Positions 1-7,328 of a DNA stretch of 12,040 bases are shown one piece after another. Every line of letters begins with the position of its first letter. Within the stretch, counting starts at the first letter, position 1. The notes beneath the pieces were generated by a model, which was not told the DNA's origin, did not search any database, and worked only from the letters and a program-made list of their open reading frames with translations. The stretch covers positions 1 to 12,040 of the forward strand of contig JAKFCU010000109.1 in the NCBI GenBank assembly GCA_036676475.1, in the 5' to 3' direction. Origin of the DNA: LC029 sp036676475 (GTDB lineage: Bacteria; Bacillota; Bacilli; Aneurinibacillales; RAOX-1). The position numbers were made by a program, and so were the translations under genes.

Positions 1-52
1 CATGAAGTACATAGCTTTTCATTATCGTTTGGAAGCAGGTGTTATCAGTTGA
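1..52 (+). CDS. 3' end of an upstream gene (partial, unidentified)
   Basis: Frame 2 is open from the left edge and stops at TGA 50-52, giving a short tail ending in LEAGVIS. The TGA overlaps the TTG start of the next gene (TTGA, 49-52), a joint typical of translationally coupled Bacillales genes. That overlap is the only support for a real coding end here. The fragment is too short to identify. Frame 1, used by the TPR gene, is also open to the edge, so the alternative is that the TPR gene simply begins further upstream. Confidence 0.35.
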   Translation, partial: MKYIAFHYRLEAGVIS

Positions 53-711
53 GTAAATTTCTTCTATTTTCATTGCTTTGGTGGATCACAGGAAGTCCAT
101 TTTTGTCTATCCTTCTTTTGCTTCTTATTTTTTATTTTCTCGACCGACGCTATGTTGGGTTGTTTCCAAGTGTAACTAGACCTATAAAAATCGCCAGGCG
201 CCAATCAAAGATTAAGCAGGAGCTGCTATTGAATCCCCATCATACCAGTCATAAGCAGGAATTAGCTGGGATCTTGATGGGAAAACGCCAATACGCACAG
301 GCGCTACCGTATATACAGCAGGTCCATGAAATCATACCAGATTCGCCAGAAGTCTTATATCAACTAGGCCTGTGCCATATGAAACTAGGAAATGTGGAAG
401 AAGGAGAACGGTTAATTCTGAAAGCATTAGATGCCAATCCGATGCTTCGATATGGTGAACCCTATTTGGCACTGGGGGAAGTTTACAGCCATAGGGATGC
501 CGCAAAGGCACTCCATTACCTGGAACGCATTCGTGACATCCATTCTTCCTCTGTGGAGACCTATTATCATCTTGGAAAATTATTTTTAAAACTTGACCGC
601 CAACCTGAGGCAAAAGCAGCATTCAAAGAAGCACGCCAAATTTATCGCAGCCTCCCCAAGTATCTTCGTCGACAACAGAGAAAATGGGCATGGCTGTCTT
701 GGTTCAAATAG
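49..711 (+). CDS. Membrane-anchored tetratricopeptide repeat protein
   Basis: This is a 220-residue protein of unknown specific role. Residues about 7-30 form one long hydrophobic stretch, probably a membrane anchor or uncleaved signal. A basic linker follows (about 33-56), then about four TPR-like helical hairpins between residues 67 and 205. Each has the usual small/aromatic pattern, for example LYQLGLCHMKLGNVEEG, YLALGEVY and YYHLGKLFLKLDRQPEA. TPR domains bind other proteins, so a scaffold role at the membrane is likely but not shown. The TTG start is preceded by AGGTG (37-41) at 7 nt and overlaps the stop of the previous frame, which supports it. No in-frame stop lies upstream within the window, so a longer form is possible. 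The next gene follows after 98 nt with its own ribosome binding site. Confidence 0.8.
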   Translation: MSKFLLFSLLWWITGSPFLSILLLLLIFYFLDRRYVGLFPSVTRPIKIARRQSKIKQELLLNPHHTSHKQELAGILMGKRQYAQALPYIQQVHEIIPDSPEVLYQLGLCHMKLGNVEEGERLILKALDANPMLRYGEPYLALGEVYSHRDAAKALHYLERIRDIHSSSVETYYHLGKLFLKLDRQPEAKAAFKEARQIYRSLPKYLRRQQRKWAWLSWFK

Positions 712-809
712 ATGGAAATCGTTATCCTTATCGGGATATACCCTTTTGTGTTATTGTCCGTTTCAAAACGATATTCGCTCTCATAGCATATAAACAGGAG
801 GCGAAAAAA

Positions 810-1298
810 ATGAAAAAAATAAAAGTAGTTGGTAGAATAGGCAAGGTAAGAAAATCTTTCTTTTTAAATGCAAGAAGAAATCAAAAAACTAGAATTTTTA
901 GGATTCCAGCAAAAATCAGTCAACAACGGGGAGCAAACCTAAGGCTTGAACTATTCTCAGACATCAATTTCGAAGGATTCAGGCTGATTTTTGATGCAGG
1001 GGAAGTTGCATTGCGAGATATGCGTCTATTAAATTATAATGATGTCCTTTCCAGTTTCCGATTTAGAAACAGCGGCAATCGCAGGAATGTGAGTCTCGTT
1101 CTTTTCAGAGATATAAACTATCAAGGAAGCTTTCAAGTATTTCGCGGCAGTCGAAGTATTGCAAACCTTGTAAAACTCGGCTTTAATGATCAAGCCTCAT
1201 CGCTAGTTTTTGTCGCGAGAAGAATAAGCAATAGTAGAATCAGACGAATTCAAAAAGAAGCACAACCGCCAGGTGCGGTTCTTGAAATAAGCTCGTAA
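810..1298 (+). CDS. Small basic protein with two beta/gamma-crystallin Greek-key motifs
   Basis: This 162-residue protein contains an internal duplication. LELFSDINFEGFRLIF (46-61) is matched by LVLFRDINYQGSFQVF (96-111), and each is followed by an NDxxSS motif: NDVLSS at 77-82 and NDQASS at 126-131. The pattern (aromatic strand, xxxG turn, then N/D-N/D-x-x-S/T-S) is the signature of calcium-binding beta/gamma-crystallin domains. Two motifs make one complete domain at about 43-135. The N-terminal 40 residues and the C-terminal tail are rich in Lys and Arg, with no signal peptide or membrane segment, so a nucleic-acid, anionic-polymer or membrane-surface contact is possible. The start is the ATG at 810, with AGGAGG 796-801 about 8 nt upstream; an upstream in-frame ATG at 684 lies inside the TPR gene and lacks such a site. 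A terminator follows directly. The fold assignment is good; the biological role is unknown. Confidence 0.8.
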   Translation: MKKIKVVGRIGKVRKSFFLNARRNQKTRIFRIPAKISQQRGANLRLELFSDINFEGFRLIFDAGEVALRDMRLLNYNDVLSSFRFRNSGNRRNVSLVLFRDINYQGSFQVFRGSRSIANLVKLGFNDQASSLVFVARRISNSRIRRIQKEAQPPGAVLEISS

Positions 1299-1305
1299 TG
1301 CTAAC

Positions 1306-1330
1306 AGCTCTCCCAAATGGAGAGCTTTTT
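1306..1330 (+). terminator. Intrinsic terminator of the crystallin-type gene
   Basis: AGCTCTCC (1306-1313) pairs perfectly with GGAGAGCT (1319-1326) around a 5-nt loop and is followed by a T run (1326-1330), 7 nt after the stop codon. There is no T run in the opposite direction, so it is not an obvious terminator for the ctaA-like gene that converges on it. Confidence 0.85.
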
Positions 1331-1359
1331 ATCATAACAGCCTCTGCTTTTCACTTTAC

Positions 1360-2316
1360 CTAAGTCGCTTCTTGCATCTGCACAAGCTCTGGCTCGTGTA
1401 CTGTTGCTGGGATGAGATACGTATTCTTCAGTTTGGCTTTTGCTGCTATAAATGATCCCATTGTGAGTATGAATAGAGCAACGATCATGTGCATGGAAGA
1501 AAACAGAATGGAAAGCCCGCTAATCGACATAGCAAAACCAATGATCATCTCAATCAAAACAAATCCACTAAGAAGACAAGCTGATTTGACCAGCACATCA
1601 AATCGTAAGGCTAGAAATAAGATATACCCTACACTCACTAACACTACCACTCCTAAGATAGCATGAAAATAATACAGGTTTTGAGAAATGAGCAGAGAGT
1701 GTATGAGCCGTTCAGAAAAATCAATCCCCATCAGTACTTCACTAGCCGCACTATGCTTGAAGAATGCTCCCATCACCATTTCGATCATTATGACACTAAG
1801 CACTATAATCGAAGGCCCAACCATTTTCTCATAGATGCGATTCTGTTCTTTGGTCTCAGAATTAATCATGATAACCGGGTTCCTCTTCAATGCTACGGTT
1901 AGCGAAACGAGGCTACCGAGCAAAAACACACCCGCCATAATATCCATCGTCGTAAACCCTGGAGGGGTCTCTAGCAAGACATTCATCCCCCCAGCCCCTG
2001 CTGTGGCAATGAGAAACAACAGGCTGCTTGTGGCAAGAGTCATAATGGCCTTGTCGCCTGGAAACATTTTCCGATACCTCAGAGCTATGATGAAGTTGGC
2101 CAGAATAATAAAACCAAACAAGGCAGCGATGATTCGGTGGGTATATTCAATAAAAATGAGCGGATCTGAAAAGTCAGGAATAATCCTCCCATTACAAAAT
2201 GGCCAATCCGTCCCACAAGCGTCTCCTGATTCAGTTGCCACAACCAAAATCCCGTGGAACAATACAACAAATGCCATAATCGTGGTAAAAAGAGAAAATC
2301 GATTTGTCAGCTTCAT
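1360..2316 (-). CDS. ctaA: COX15/CtaA-family heme A synthase-like protein
   Basis: This 318-residue protein has about eight membrane segments and is the last gene of the caa3 operon. CtaA oxidises the C8 methyl of heme O to make heme A for aa3/caa3 oxidases. Family marks seen are the loop cysteine pair C34/C41 in ACGTDWPFCNG, E57 and H60 in EYTHR, H218 (YYFHAIL) and H276 (SSMHMIV). These match H60, H216 and H278 of B. subtilis CtaA. The fourth ligand, H123 there, is not present: the aligned stretch reads TTMDIMAG, with Asp125 at or near that place and no His in this helix. The second-half cysteine pair is also absent. The protein could be a divergent synthase or a non-catalytic relative. I chose the ATG at 2316 because AGGAG lies 8 nt upstream, inside the end of ctaG, whose stop is 4 nt away; a start at 2346 would overlap ctaG by 26 nt. 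Confidence 0.8.
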   Translation of the reverse strand: MKLTNRFSLFTTIMAFVVLFHGILVVATESGDACGTDWPFCNGRIIPDFSDPLIFIEYTHRIIAALFGFIILANFIIALRYRKMFPGDKAIMTLATSSLLFLIATAGAGGMNVLLETPPGFTTMDIMAGVFLLGSLVSLTVALKRNPVIMINSETKEQNRIYEKMVGPSIIVLSVIMIEMVMGAFFKHSAASEVLMGIDFSERLIHSLLISQNLYYFHAILGVVVLVSVGYILFLALRFDVLVKSACLLSGFVLIEMIIGFAMSISGLSILFSSMHMIVALFILTMGSFIAAKAKLKNTYLIPATVHEPELVQMQEAT

Positions 2317-2320
2317 ATCT

Positions 2321-3226
2321 CTATCTCCTTTGGACAGCCCAAGCATTGGGTTCTTCAGGCTCTTTCAGTTTTTCCAAACGAGCCCATTTATAGAACGTAT
2401 ACGTGAGTGCCGCCCCGTAGACAATCTCTTGGGTTACTTTCATCAAAACGCCGCCGATTTGTTGGTCTTCTAGTGGAGACACCCCTCCCAAGAACTGCGG
2501 TCCACCGAACGTTTGCAAAATTACCCCCGGATCACCTGAAATACATAATCCTAAAGCTGTTGCCCAAGTCTCGGGATCTGTGTAGGTGGCATAGAAAGGC
2601 TGATTCGCAAAGACGATCAGGGCACACGATGGTGCAAGCAAGAAAGCTCCAAGATAAAGGTAAGCTAGCTTGCGAAACTCGGATAAATCTTGATGACTAG
2701 GAATGGGTGTGAGTACAGGCCACCATACGAGGAGCGCTGTTAGAAACAGCACAGTTGTATAGATGGTTTTCACTACGACGTGTGTCATCGAAAGGTCAAA
2801 TAGAAAAGGCATGTGGTATAAGGAAAACAATCCAGCAAACATCACATTCGCCAGGATTGGTCTCGAAAAAAATCCAAGCATACGATCAAACATTCGGTCT
2901 CGCTTAAAATACATATAGAACCACTTCGGGATTCCCATGATTACTAAAGGCGGAACGACCATATATAAGATCGCCATCTTTACCATGTGTATAAAGAACA
3001 AGAAATGCCCCAACAGATCAATGGGACCGCCGACAGCTAAGTAGAATAGCAATAGTCCTAAATAAAACGATAGTTTTTGTCCCCATGATACCGGTTTTGT
3101 GCCCGGGTAAGGAAGCCTACGATTCGTAAGGAATAAATAGGTGTAGGCTGCAGCGATGATCAGCGTAACAGCAATCCAGCCTGGACTCCAGATATGGGCA
3201 AAGGAAAAAATCTGAAAAATAATCAT
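2321..3226 (-). CDS. ctaG: Cytochrome c oxidase assembly protein CtaG (Bacillus caa3 type)
   Basis: This 301-residue, multi-spanning membrane protein (about seven segments) is of the caa3_CtaG type. B. subtilis CtaG is needed for active caa3 oxidase; a copper-delivery role is suspected, and the protein is unrelated to the Cox11-type CtaG of proteobacteria. Visible marks are the N-terminal HIWSPGW, the GGPIDLLGHFLFFIHM helix, the PKWFYMYF loop and YHMPFLFD. The conserved His and Met residues near the membrane face could hold a metal. The length is normal for the family. The ATG at 3226 has GGAGGT 10 nt upstream. It follows ctaF after a 76-nt gap that holds a perfect hairpin, the only sizeable gap in the operon, so its expression relative to the structural subunits may be set there. 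Confidence 0.92.
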   Translation of the reverse strand: MIIFQIFSFAHIWSPGWIAVTLIIAAAYTYLFLTNRRLPYPGTKPVSWGQKLSFYLGLLLFYLAVGGPIDLLGHFLFFIHMVKMAILYMVVPPLVIMGIPKWFYMYFKRDRMFDRMLGFFSRPILANVMFAGLFSLYHMPFLFDLSMTHVVVKTIYTTVLFLTALLVWWPVLTPIPSHQDLSEFRKLAYLYLGAFLLAPSCALIVFANQPFYATYTDPETWATALGLCISGDPGVILQTFGGPQFLGGVSPLEDQQIGGVLMKVTQEIVYGAALTYTFYKWARLEKLKEPEEPNAWAVQRR

Positions 3227-3269
3227 TTTAGCTCTGACCTCCGTGATAGAGATACCCTGAACGAACTAT

Positions 3270-3292
3270 GGGGACTGTTGTTACCAGTCCCC
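3270..3292 (-). other. Intercistronic hairpin between ctaF and ctaG
   Basis: GGGGACTG (3270-3277) and CAGTCCCC (3285-3292) form a perfect 8-bp, GC-rich stem with a 7-nt loop in the ctaF-ctaG gap. In the direction of transcription it starts 10 nt after the ctaF stop. No T run follows, so it is not a classical terminator. A partial attenuator, a processing site or a 3' stabiliser of the ctaCDEF part of the message is more likely. Confidence 0.65.
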
Positions 3293-3302
3293 ACCCTAGA
3301 CC

Positions 3303-3608
3303 TTACCACCAAACGAGCGATGTACAAGCAAATACAACAACGATCGCACAAAGGAAACCAGAAAGCATAAAGGTAATAGGGAACTCGTGCCCTTTTTGGT
3401 TCATATGCATCCAGTATGCAGCCTGAAAAACAGCCTGCACTAACGCAAGTAAAACAAGAAACGGAAGAACGAATGTCGTTGGCAGCGTACCCGCCCCAAC
3501 AGCAACAAACGCTAGAACCGTCAAGACAATCGAAAGGGCAAAGGATATAATATGAGCTTTATGCCCATGATCTTTAGAGTGATTAACATGTTGATGGTTT
3601 TCTGCCAT
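3303..3608 (-). CDS. ctaF: Cytochrome caa3 oxidase subunit IV
   Basis: This 101-residue protein has a His-rich soluble N-terminus (residues 1-19) and three membrane helices (about 20-40, 47-68, 79-100). The second ends in AVFQAAYWMHMNQKGHE, the typical pattern of bacterial COX subunit IV. The subunit is a small non-catalytic part of the caa3 complex thought to aid assembly or stability. The ATG at 3608 lies 3 nt after the ctaE stop, and its ribosome binding site (AAGGTGG) is inside the last ctaE codons, so the two are probably coupled. Length and place in the operon agree with B. subtilis CtaF. Confidence 0.92.
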   Translation of the reverse strand: MAENHQHVNHSKDHGHKAHIISFALSIVLTVLAFVAVGAGTLPTTFVLPFLVLLALVQAVFQAAYWMHMNQKGHEFPITFMLSGFLCAIVVVFACTSLVWW

Positions 3609-3611
3609 TTC

Positions 3612-4229
3612 CTATCCCACCTTCCCAAATAGATACACGATGGTGAAGATAAATACCCATACTAGATCGACAAAATGCCAATACAAGCTTGCTACATAAT
3701 ACTTAGGCGCTACATACGTATCAATCGGACGATGAATATTTCGGATTAACAAGGTACTGATCCACAACACACCGAATAAAACGTGTGCACCATGGAATCC
3801 AACTAACGTGTAGAAGGAAGATCCAAAAGGACTGCTGGTAAACGTGTGCCCTTCATGGACATATTCCACAAACTCATAAATTTCAAGACCTAGGAATGAA
3901 ACACCGAGTAGAACCGTAACGGCAAACCAAAGTCTCATTTTTGCTGCATGATTACGCTGCATCGCTAGAACCGCGAATACACTCGTTAAGCTGCTAACTA
4001 ATAGAATGACGGTAGCAGTGAAGACCATCGGCATCGAAAAAAGCTCTGCCCCTGTTAGTCCCCCATTTACCGAGTTGCGGAAGGTCATGAATGTACCAAA
4101 GAATGTGGCAAACAGTACGGCTTCCGCTGACATATATAACCAGAATCCAACCAGCTTATTTCTGCCTTCTAATGTCGCTTTTTCCGGATTGGGAGGAAGC
4201 CCATTCGCTTTTACGTGCACTGTATTCAT
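3612..4229 (-). CDS. ctaE: Cytochrome caa3 oxidase subunit III
   Basis: This 205-residue protein has five membrane helices, the short form of COX3 usual in Bacillales, which lacks the first two helices of the long form. Recognisable segments are KLVGFWLYMSAEAVLFATFF, LGLEIYEFVEYVHEG, FYTLVGFHGAHVLFGVLW and LYWHFVDLVWVFIFTIVYL. The subunit carries no redox centre; it stabilises subunit I and its proton uptake. The start overlaps the ctaD stop by 4 nt (ATGA, 4226-4229). AAGGAGG lies about 9 nt upstream inside the last ctaD codons, a clear sign of translational coupling. Nothing unusual was seen. Confidence 0.95.
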   Translation of the reverse strand: MNTVHVKANGLPPNPEKATLEGRNKLVGFWLYMSAEAVLFATFFGTFMTFRNSVNGGLTGAELFSMPMVFTATVILLVSSLTSVFAVLAMQRNHAAKMRLWFAVTVLLGVSFLGLEIYEFVEYVHEGHTFTSSPFGSSFYTLVGFHGAHVLFGVLWISTLLIRNIHRPIDTYVAPKYYVASLYWHFVDLVWVFIFTIVYLFGKVG

Positions 4230-6070
4230 AGGGAGTGAACCTCCTTATCTAGCTTATCTAGATGCAGCTCCTCTGGTTCCAAATGTTGTCCGTGGTCATC
4301 TTTAATCGAACGGATGAACATGCATACACCTGTAATACCGAAACCAAGGATCACCCCAAACCAGCTTTCAAAGATAAAACCAAACCCCGCGATAAAGGTT
4401 CCAAATGCCATGATGATCGGGATAATGGTGGGATTCGGCATGTGGATTTCACCAAGCGGTTCGGCATATTGCATTTCTTTATTCCCTAGCATCTTCTCAT
4501 ACCACCAAGGATCGTTTGCACGAACAAGTGGTGTTTGAGCGAAGTTGTACTCAGGCGGCGGAGAGGGAATCGACCACTCCAAGGTGCGTCCGTACCAAGG
4601 ATCTTGGACCGCTTTTTCTCCACGGGCAAAAGTAATTAAAATATTAATGACAAGCAAGATAACAGCTACACCCATGAAAAAGGCACCGATCGTACTGATA
4701 AAATTTCCGAAATCCCAGCCTTGATTGGGCAAGTAGGTGAATACGCGGCGTGGCATTCCCCATAGTCCTAAGAAGTGCTGGATATAGAATGTTAAGTTGA
4801 ACCCGATTAAGAATAACCAGAACATCCATTTCCCTAGCGTTTCATTTAACATTTTTCCAAAAACCTTAGGCCACCAGTGGAACATTCCGGCGAATATAGC
4901 CTGAACGATACCACCAACAATCACGTAGTGGAAGTGTGCGATAACGAAATACGTGTCGTGGAATTGGAAGTCTGCTACGGATGAAGCGAGCATTACCCCT
5001 GTTACCCCACCGATCACAAAGCTTGGAATAAAACTCACAGCGAAAAGCCCAGCTGTATTTAATTGAATTTTTCCTCCGATCATCGTAAAGATCCAGTTAA
5101 AGACCTTGATCCCTGTCGGTACACCAACGAGCATCGTGGCAACTCCGAAGACGGAATTCACCGCAGGCCCCATACCGATTGCGAACAAATGGTGCGCCCA
5201 AACCATAAACCCGATAAATCCGATTAAAACGGTAGCAAATACCATCGAGTGATAACCGAATAGGCGTTTTCTAGAAATCGTGGAAATAACATCAGATATG
5301 ATACCAAAAGCCGGTAATACGAGGAGGTACACTTCCGGGTGTCCAAATATCCAGAAGATGTGCTCATATAAAACAACATTCCCCCCAGCGGCTACATCAA
5401 AAAATTTTGAATCAAACATTCTTTCAAACATCAGTAAGAACAAAGCTCCCGTTAGCGGAGTAAAAGCAAATAAGATCAGTGCCGATGCCACTACGCTAGA
5501 CCAAGTAAATAGCGGCATGCGCAGTAAGGTCATCCCTGGTGCACGCATTGTAATGATCGTTGTTAAGAAGTTAATCGCTGACATGATCGTACCTGCACCT
5601 GAAATTTGAAGACCAAGTACAAAGAAATCCGTTCCCCTATAGTCAAGCGCTAGAGGAGCATACGACGTCCAACCCGCTTGAGGTGCACCGCCAAGGAAGA
5701 AACTTGAATTGGTCAATAAGGCCCCGAAAAAGAACATCCAAAATCCTAGGGAGTTCAAAAACGGAAAGGCAACATCCCGTGCCCCGATCTGCAGTGGAAG
5801 AATCCAGTTCATAAATCCGAATAAGATTGGGGTCGCTGCGAAGAATAGCATCGTCGTACCATGCATCGTCATCAGCTGGTTAAAGGTTTCTCCATCTAGA
5901 AAATCGTTCATCGGATACATCAGCTGAATCCGAATAAATAAGGCTTCTAATCCCCCAATAGCAAAGTAGAAGATTCCAGCAAAAAAGTAAAGCGTACCGA
6001 TTTTCTTATGGTCAACCGTTGTTAACCAATCCCAAAGACTGTTCTTTTTATCCAAATAGCTAGTCGCCAC
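4226..6070 (-). CDS. ctaD: Cytochrome caa3 oxidase subunit I (heme a / heme a3-CuB)
   Basis: This is the catalytic subunit that reduces O2 to water and pumps protons, 614 residues with a C-terminal extension after the 12 core helices, as in other Bacillus caa3 enzymes. All metal ligands can be placed: H70 and H381 for heme a, H379 for heme a3, and H244, H293 and H294 for CuB. Tyr248, which cross-links to H244, and Glu246 lie in GHPEVY, so this is an A1-type oxidase with the D-channel glutamate. FQFHDTYFVIAHFHY (368-382) is the signature segment. Translation starts at GTG 6070 with GGGAGGT 10 nt upstream, 16 nt after the ctaC stop. The protein works in the cytoplasmic membrane with CtaC, CtaE and CtaF. 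Confidence 0.97.
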   Translation of the reverse strand: MATSYLDKKNSLWDWLTTVDHKKIGTLYFFAGIFYFAIGGLEALFIRIQLMYPMNDFLDGETFNQLMTMHGTTMLFFAATPILFGFMNWILPLQIGARDVAFPFLNSLGFWMFFFGALLTNSSFFLGGAPQAGWTSYAPLALDYRGTDFFVLGLQISGAGTIMSAINFLTTIITMRAPGMTLLRMPLFTWSSVVASALILFAFTPLTGALFLLMFERMFDSKFFDVAAGGNVVLYEHIFWIFGHPEVYLLVLPAFGIISDVISTISRKRLFGYHSMVFATVLIGFIGFMVWAHHLFAIGMGPAVNSVFGVATMLVGVPTGIKVFNWIFTMIGGKIQLNTAGLFAVSFIPSFVIGGVTGVMLASSVADFQFHDTYFVIAHFHYVIVGGIVQAIFAGMFHWWPKVFGKMLNETLGKWMFWLFLIGFNLTFYIQHFLGLWGMPRRVFTYLPNQGWDFGNFISTIGAFFMGVAVILLVINILITFARGEKAVQDPWYGRTLEWSIPSPPPEYNFAQTPLVRANDPWWYEKMLGNKEMQYAEPLGEIHMPNPTIIPIIMAFGTFIAGFGFIFESWFGVILGFGITGVCMFIRSIKDDHGQHLEPEELHLDKLDKEVHSL

Positions 6071-6086
6071 TTTTGATTGAACCTCC

Positions 6087-7106
6087 CTATTCTAACCTTA
6101 GACCCAATAGATACTCGGTTAACGCAGATAGCTGATTTTCATCCAATCCTAGATCCTTCACCGGATCGGGCATCTTGTTTTGCTGCTTCACAGCTTCTGG
6201 ATCTTTCAGCCATTTCATCGTGTTCTCTTCATTTAACTCTAAGTAACCAGCAACCGTCGAACGGTCTGCAAACCCTTTCAAATTTGGCCCTATACTCTTC
6301 TGCGCTGCATTGGTTGCGTGACAGCCCATACAGCTCTTTTCGAAAATTTGTTGTCCTTCAGCAGCTTTCGCTGAGGCCGGTTTTGTATGATCTGCTTTTT
6401 TCATCTTTTGGGTCCAAGCCACGAATTCTTCCTCTGTCACTACTTTTACTTTAAAATCCATCAGGGCATGACCTGCACCACAAAGTTCTGTACATTTCCC
6501 CTGATAAACTCCTGTTTCCTGAGCCTGCAACCACATATGATTCACATTGTCCGGATTGGTATCGATCTTTCCACCCAGTGCAGGAACCCAGAAGGAGTGA
6601 ATGACATCCTTCGATTTCAACTCCAGCGCTACCTTTTCTCCGACAGGCATAATCATATCCTGCGCGGTGATTACACCATACTCAGGATATTCAAACTCCC
6701 ACCAAAACTGATGAGCAGTCACCTTAATTTTCAGTGCATCTTCTGGAATATCAGCAAGTGCAAACTCAGATTTTATAGTTGGTACAGCAATCATAGCAAT
6801 AAGGACAAGTGGAATGAGCGTCCAGATGATCTCAAGTTTCGCATTTCCTTCCACCTGAAGCGGGATCGACTCATCCCCTGGTTTTGCTCGATATTTGACC
6901 AACGCATAAATAAAAAGAATAACGACTACAACAGTCACCAAAAGCATTAAGTACGTGGTTAGCATGATCAGATCATATTGCTGTTCGGCTCCTTCACCCT
7001 TTGGAATCAGAGTTGACAGATTTTCCTGACCAGCACATCCGGATAATACTAAGACCGGTATGGCTGCTAACAGTAAAAGGCGCCCGATCGTCTGCCCATT
7101 TCTCAT
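6087..7106 (-). CDS. ctaC: Cytochrome caa3 oxidase subunit II with fused cytochrome c domain
   Basis: This 339-residue lipoprotein is the electron entry point of the caa3 oxidase. The signal sequence ends in lipobox LSGC (C24). Two membrane helices follow (about 45-70 and 91-112), then the outer cupredoxin domain with CuA ligands H170, C205, E207 (backbone), C209, H213 and M216, and the aromatic patch HQFWWEFEY at 132-140. A C-terminal class I cytochrome c domain has CMGCH (259-263) and distal ligand M312. This fused cytochrome defines the caa3 type. I chose the ATG at 7106, with GGAGGT 10 nt upstream; a GTG at 7124 overlaps that ribosome binding site and is less likely. It is the first gene of the operon. 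Cytochrome c maturation genes and ctaB (heme O synthase) are not in the window. Confidence 0.96.
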   Translation of the reverse strand: MRNGQTIGRLLLLAAIPVLVLSGCAGQENLSTLIPKGEGAEQQYDLIMLTTYLMLLVTVVVVILFIYALVKYRAKPGDESIPLQVEGNAKLEIIWTLIPLVLIAMIAVPTIKSEFALADIPEDALKIKVTAHQFWWEFEYPEYGVITAQDMIMPVGEKVALELKSKDVIHSFWVPALGGKIDTNPDNVNHMWLQAQETGVYQGKCTELCGAGHALMDFKVKVVTEEEFVAWTQKMKKADHTKPASAKAAEGQQIFEKSCMGCHATNAAQKSIGPNLKGFADRSTVAGYLELNEENTMKWLKDPEAVKQQNKMPDPVKDLGLDENQLSALTEYLLGLRLE

Positions 7107-7294
7107 TGAAACTTCAACCTCCACTTTTCACTATCCTGATTGTCATTCGTTACCCCGAAACATGAATCCCTGCGGTAAGTCCTACGCTCCCCCTTAAAAT
7201 CACCCCCGACTTATCGTTCCTAAAACACGATAGTTCAGTTAAAAAATAAGAAAACTGTTTTTCTCTTTAAAATAGTGTTAATAATCTTTTAATT
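7107..7294 (-). other. Untranslated leader of the ctaC operon
   Basis: The stretch between the proposed start of transcription and ctaC holds no gene. On the message strand it shows a 6-bp stem (TATCGT/ACGATA, 7212-7217 with 7227-7232). Four G tracts follow, at 7203-7207, 7189-7193, 7168-7170 and 7153-7156. I do not recognise a known riboswitch. The length, about 190 nt, is more than a simple leader needs, so some post-transcriptional control is possible. Confidence 0.4.
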
Positions 7295-7300
7295 AAACAC

Positions 7301-7306
7301 AAAATA
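7301..7306 (-). promoter_or_regulatory. Candidate -10 element of the ctaC operon
   Basis: On the minus strand the hexamer TATTTT is preceded by TGT, making an extended -10 (TGn-TATTTT). It lies 22 bp downstream of an Fnr-type box and has no good -35 hexamer, as expected for a promoter that needs a class II activator. The start of transcription would fall near 7294. The call is motif-based only; the region is AT-rich and other placements are possible. Confidence 0.4.
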
Positions 7307-7307
7307 A

Positions 7308-7327
7308 CACAAACCGTGTGGTTTGTG
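7308..7327 (-). terminator. Perfect 8-bp dyad: likely terminator of the moxR-VWA operon, or an operator
   Basis: CACAAACC (7308-7315) and GGTTTGTG (7320-7327) pair perfectly around a 4-nt loop. Read on the minus strand the hairpin is followed by TTATTTTGTGTTT, a U-rich tail, so it can end transcription coming from the VWA gene, whose stop is at 7395. It also fills almost exactly the gap between the Fnr-type box and the proposed ctaC -10 element. A second reading is therefore a repressor or ResD-type operator over the -35 region. The sequence alone does not decide. Confidence 0.5.
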
Positions 7328-7328
7328 C

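Noticed and set aside
684..809. N-terminal extension of the crystallin-type protein from ATG 684
   Set aside because: It overlaps the TPR gene and lacks a ribosome binding site, while ATG 810 has a strong AGGAGG at the right spacing.
1306..1330. The hairpin at 1306-1326 as terminator of the whole cta operon
   Set aside because: On the minus strand it is followed by GTTAGCATT with no T run. The end of the cta operon message remains unassigned.
2317..2346. ATG 2346 as the start of the ctaA-like gene
   Set aside because: It overlaps the end of ctaG by 26 nt and encodes a polar MLGLSKGDRD lead, whereas ATG 2316 has AGGAG at 8 nt and aligns with the usual CtaA start.
1835..2473. Long plus-strand open frames across ctaA, ctaG, ctaE, ctaD and ctaC (largest 212 codons)
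   Set aside because: They are antisense to well-recognised genes, have no ribosome binding sites and show no family motifs.
7104..7124. GTG 7124 as the start of ctaC
   Set aside because: This start would sit on the GGAGGT that serves ATG 7106, and the signal peptide is normal in length from 7106.
7141..7160. Possible CcpA cre site in the ctaC leader (GTAACGAATGACA on the minus strand)
   Set aside because: The bases around the central CG are out of register by one with the cre consensus.
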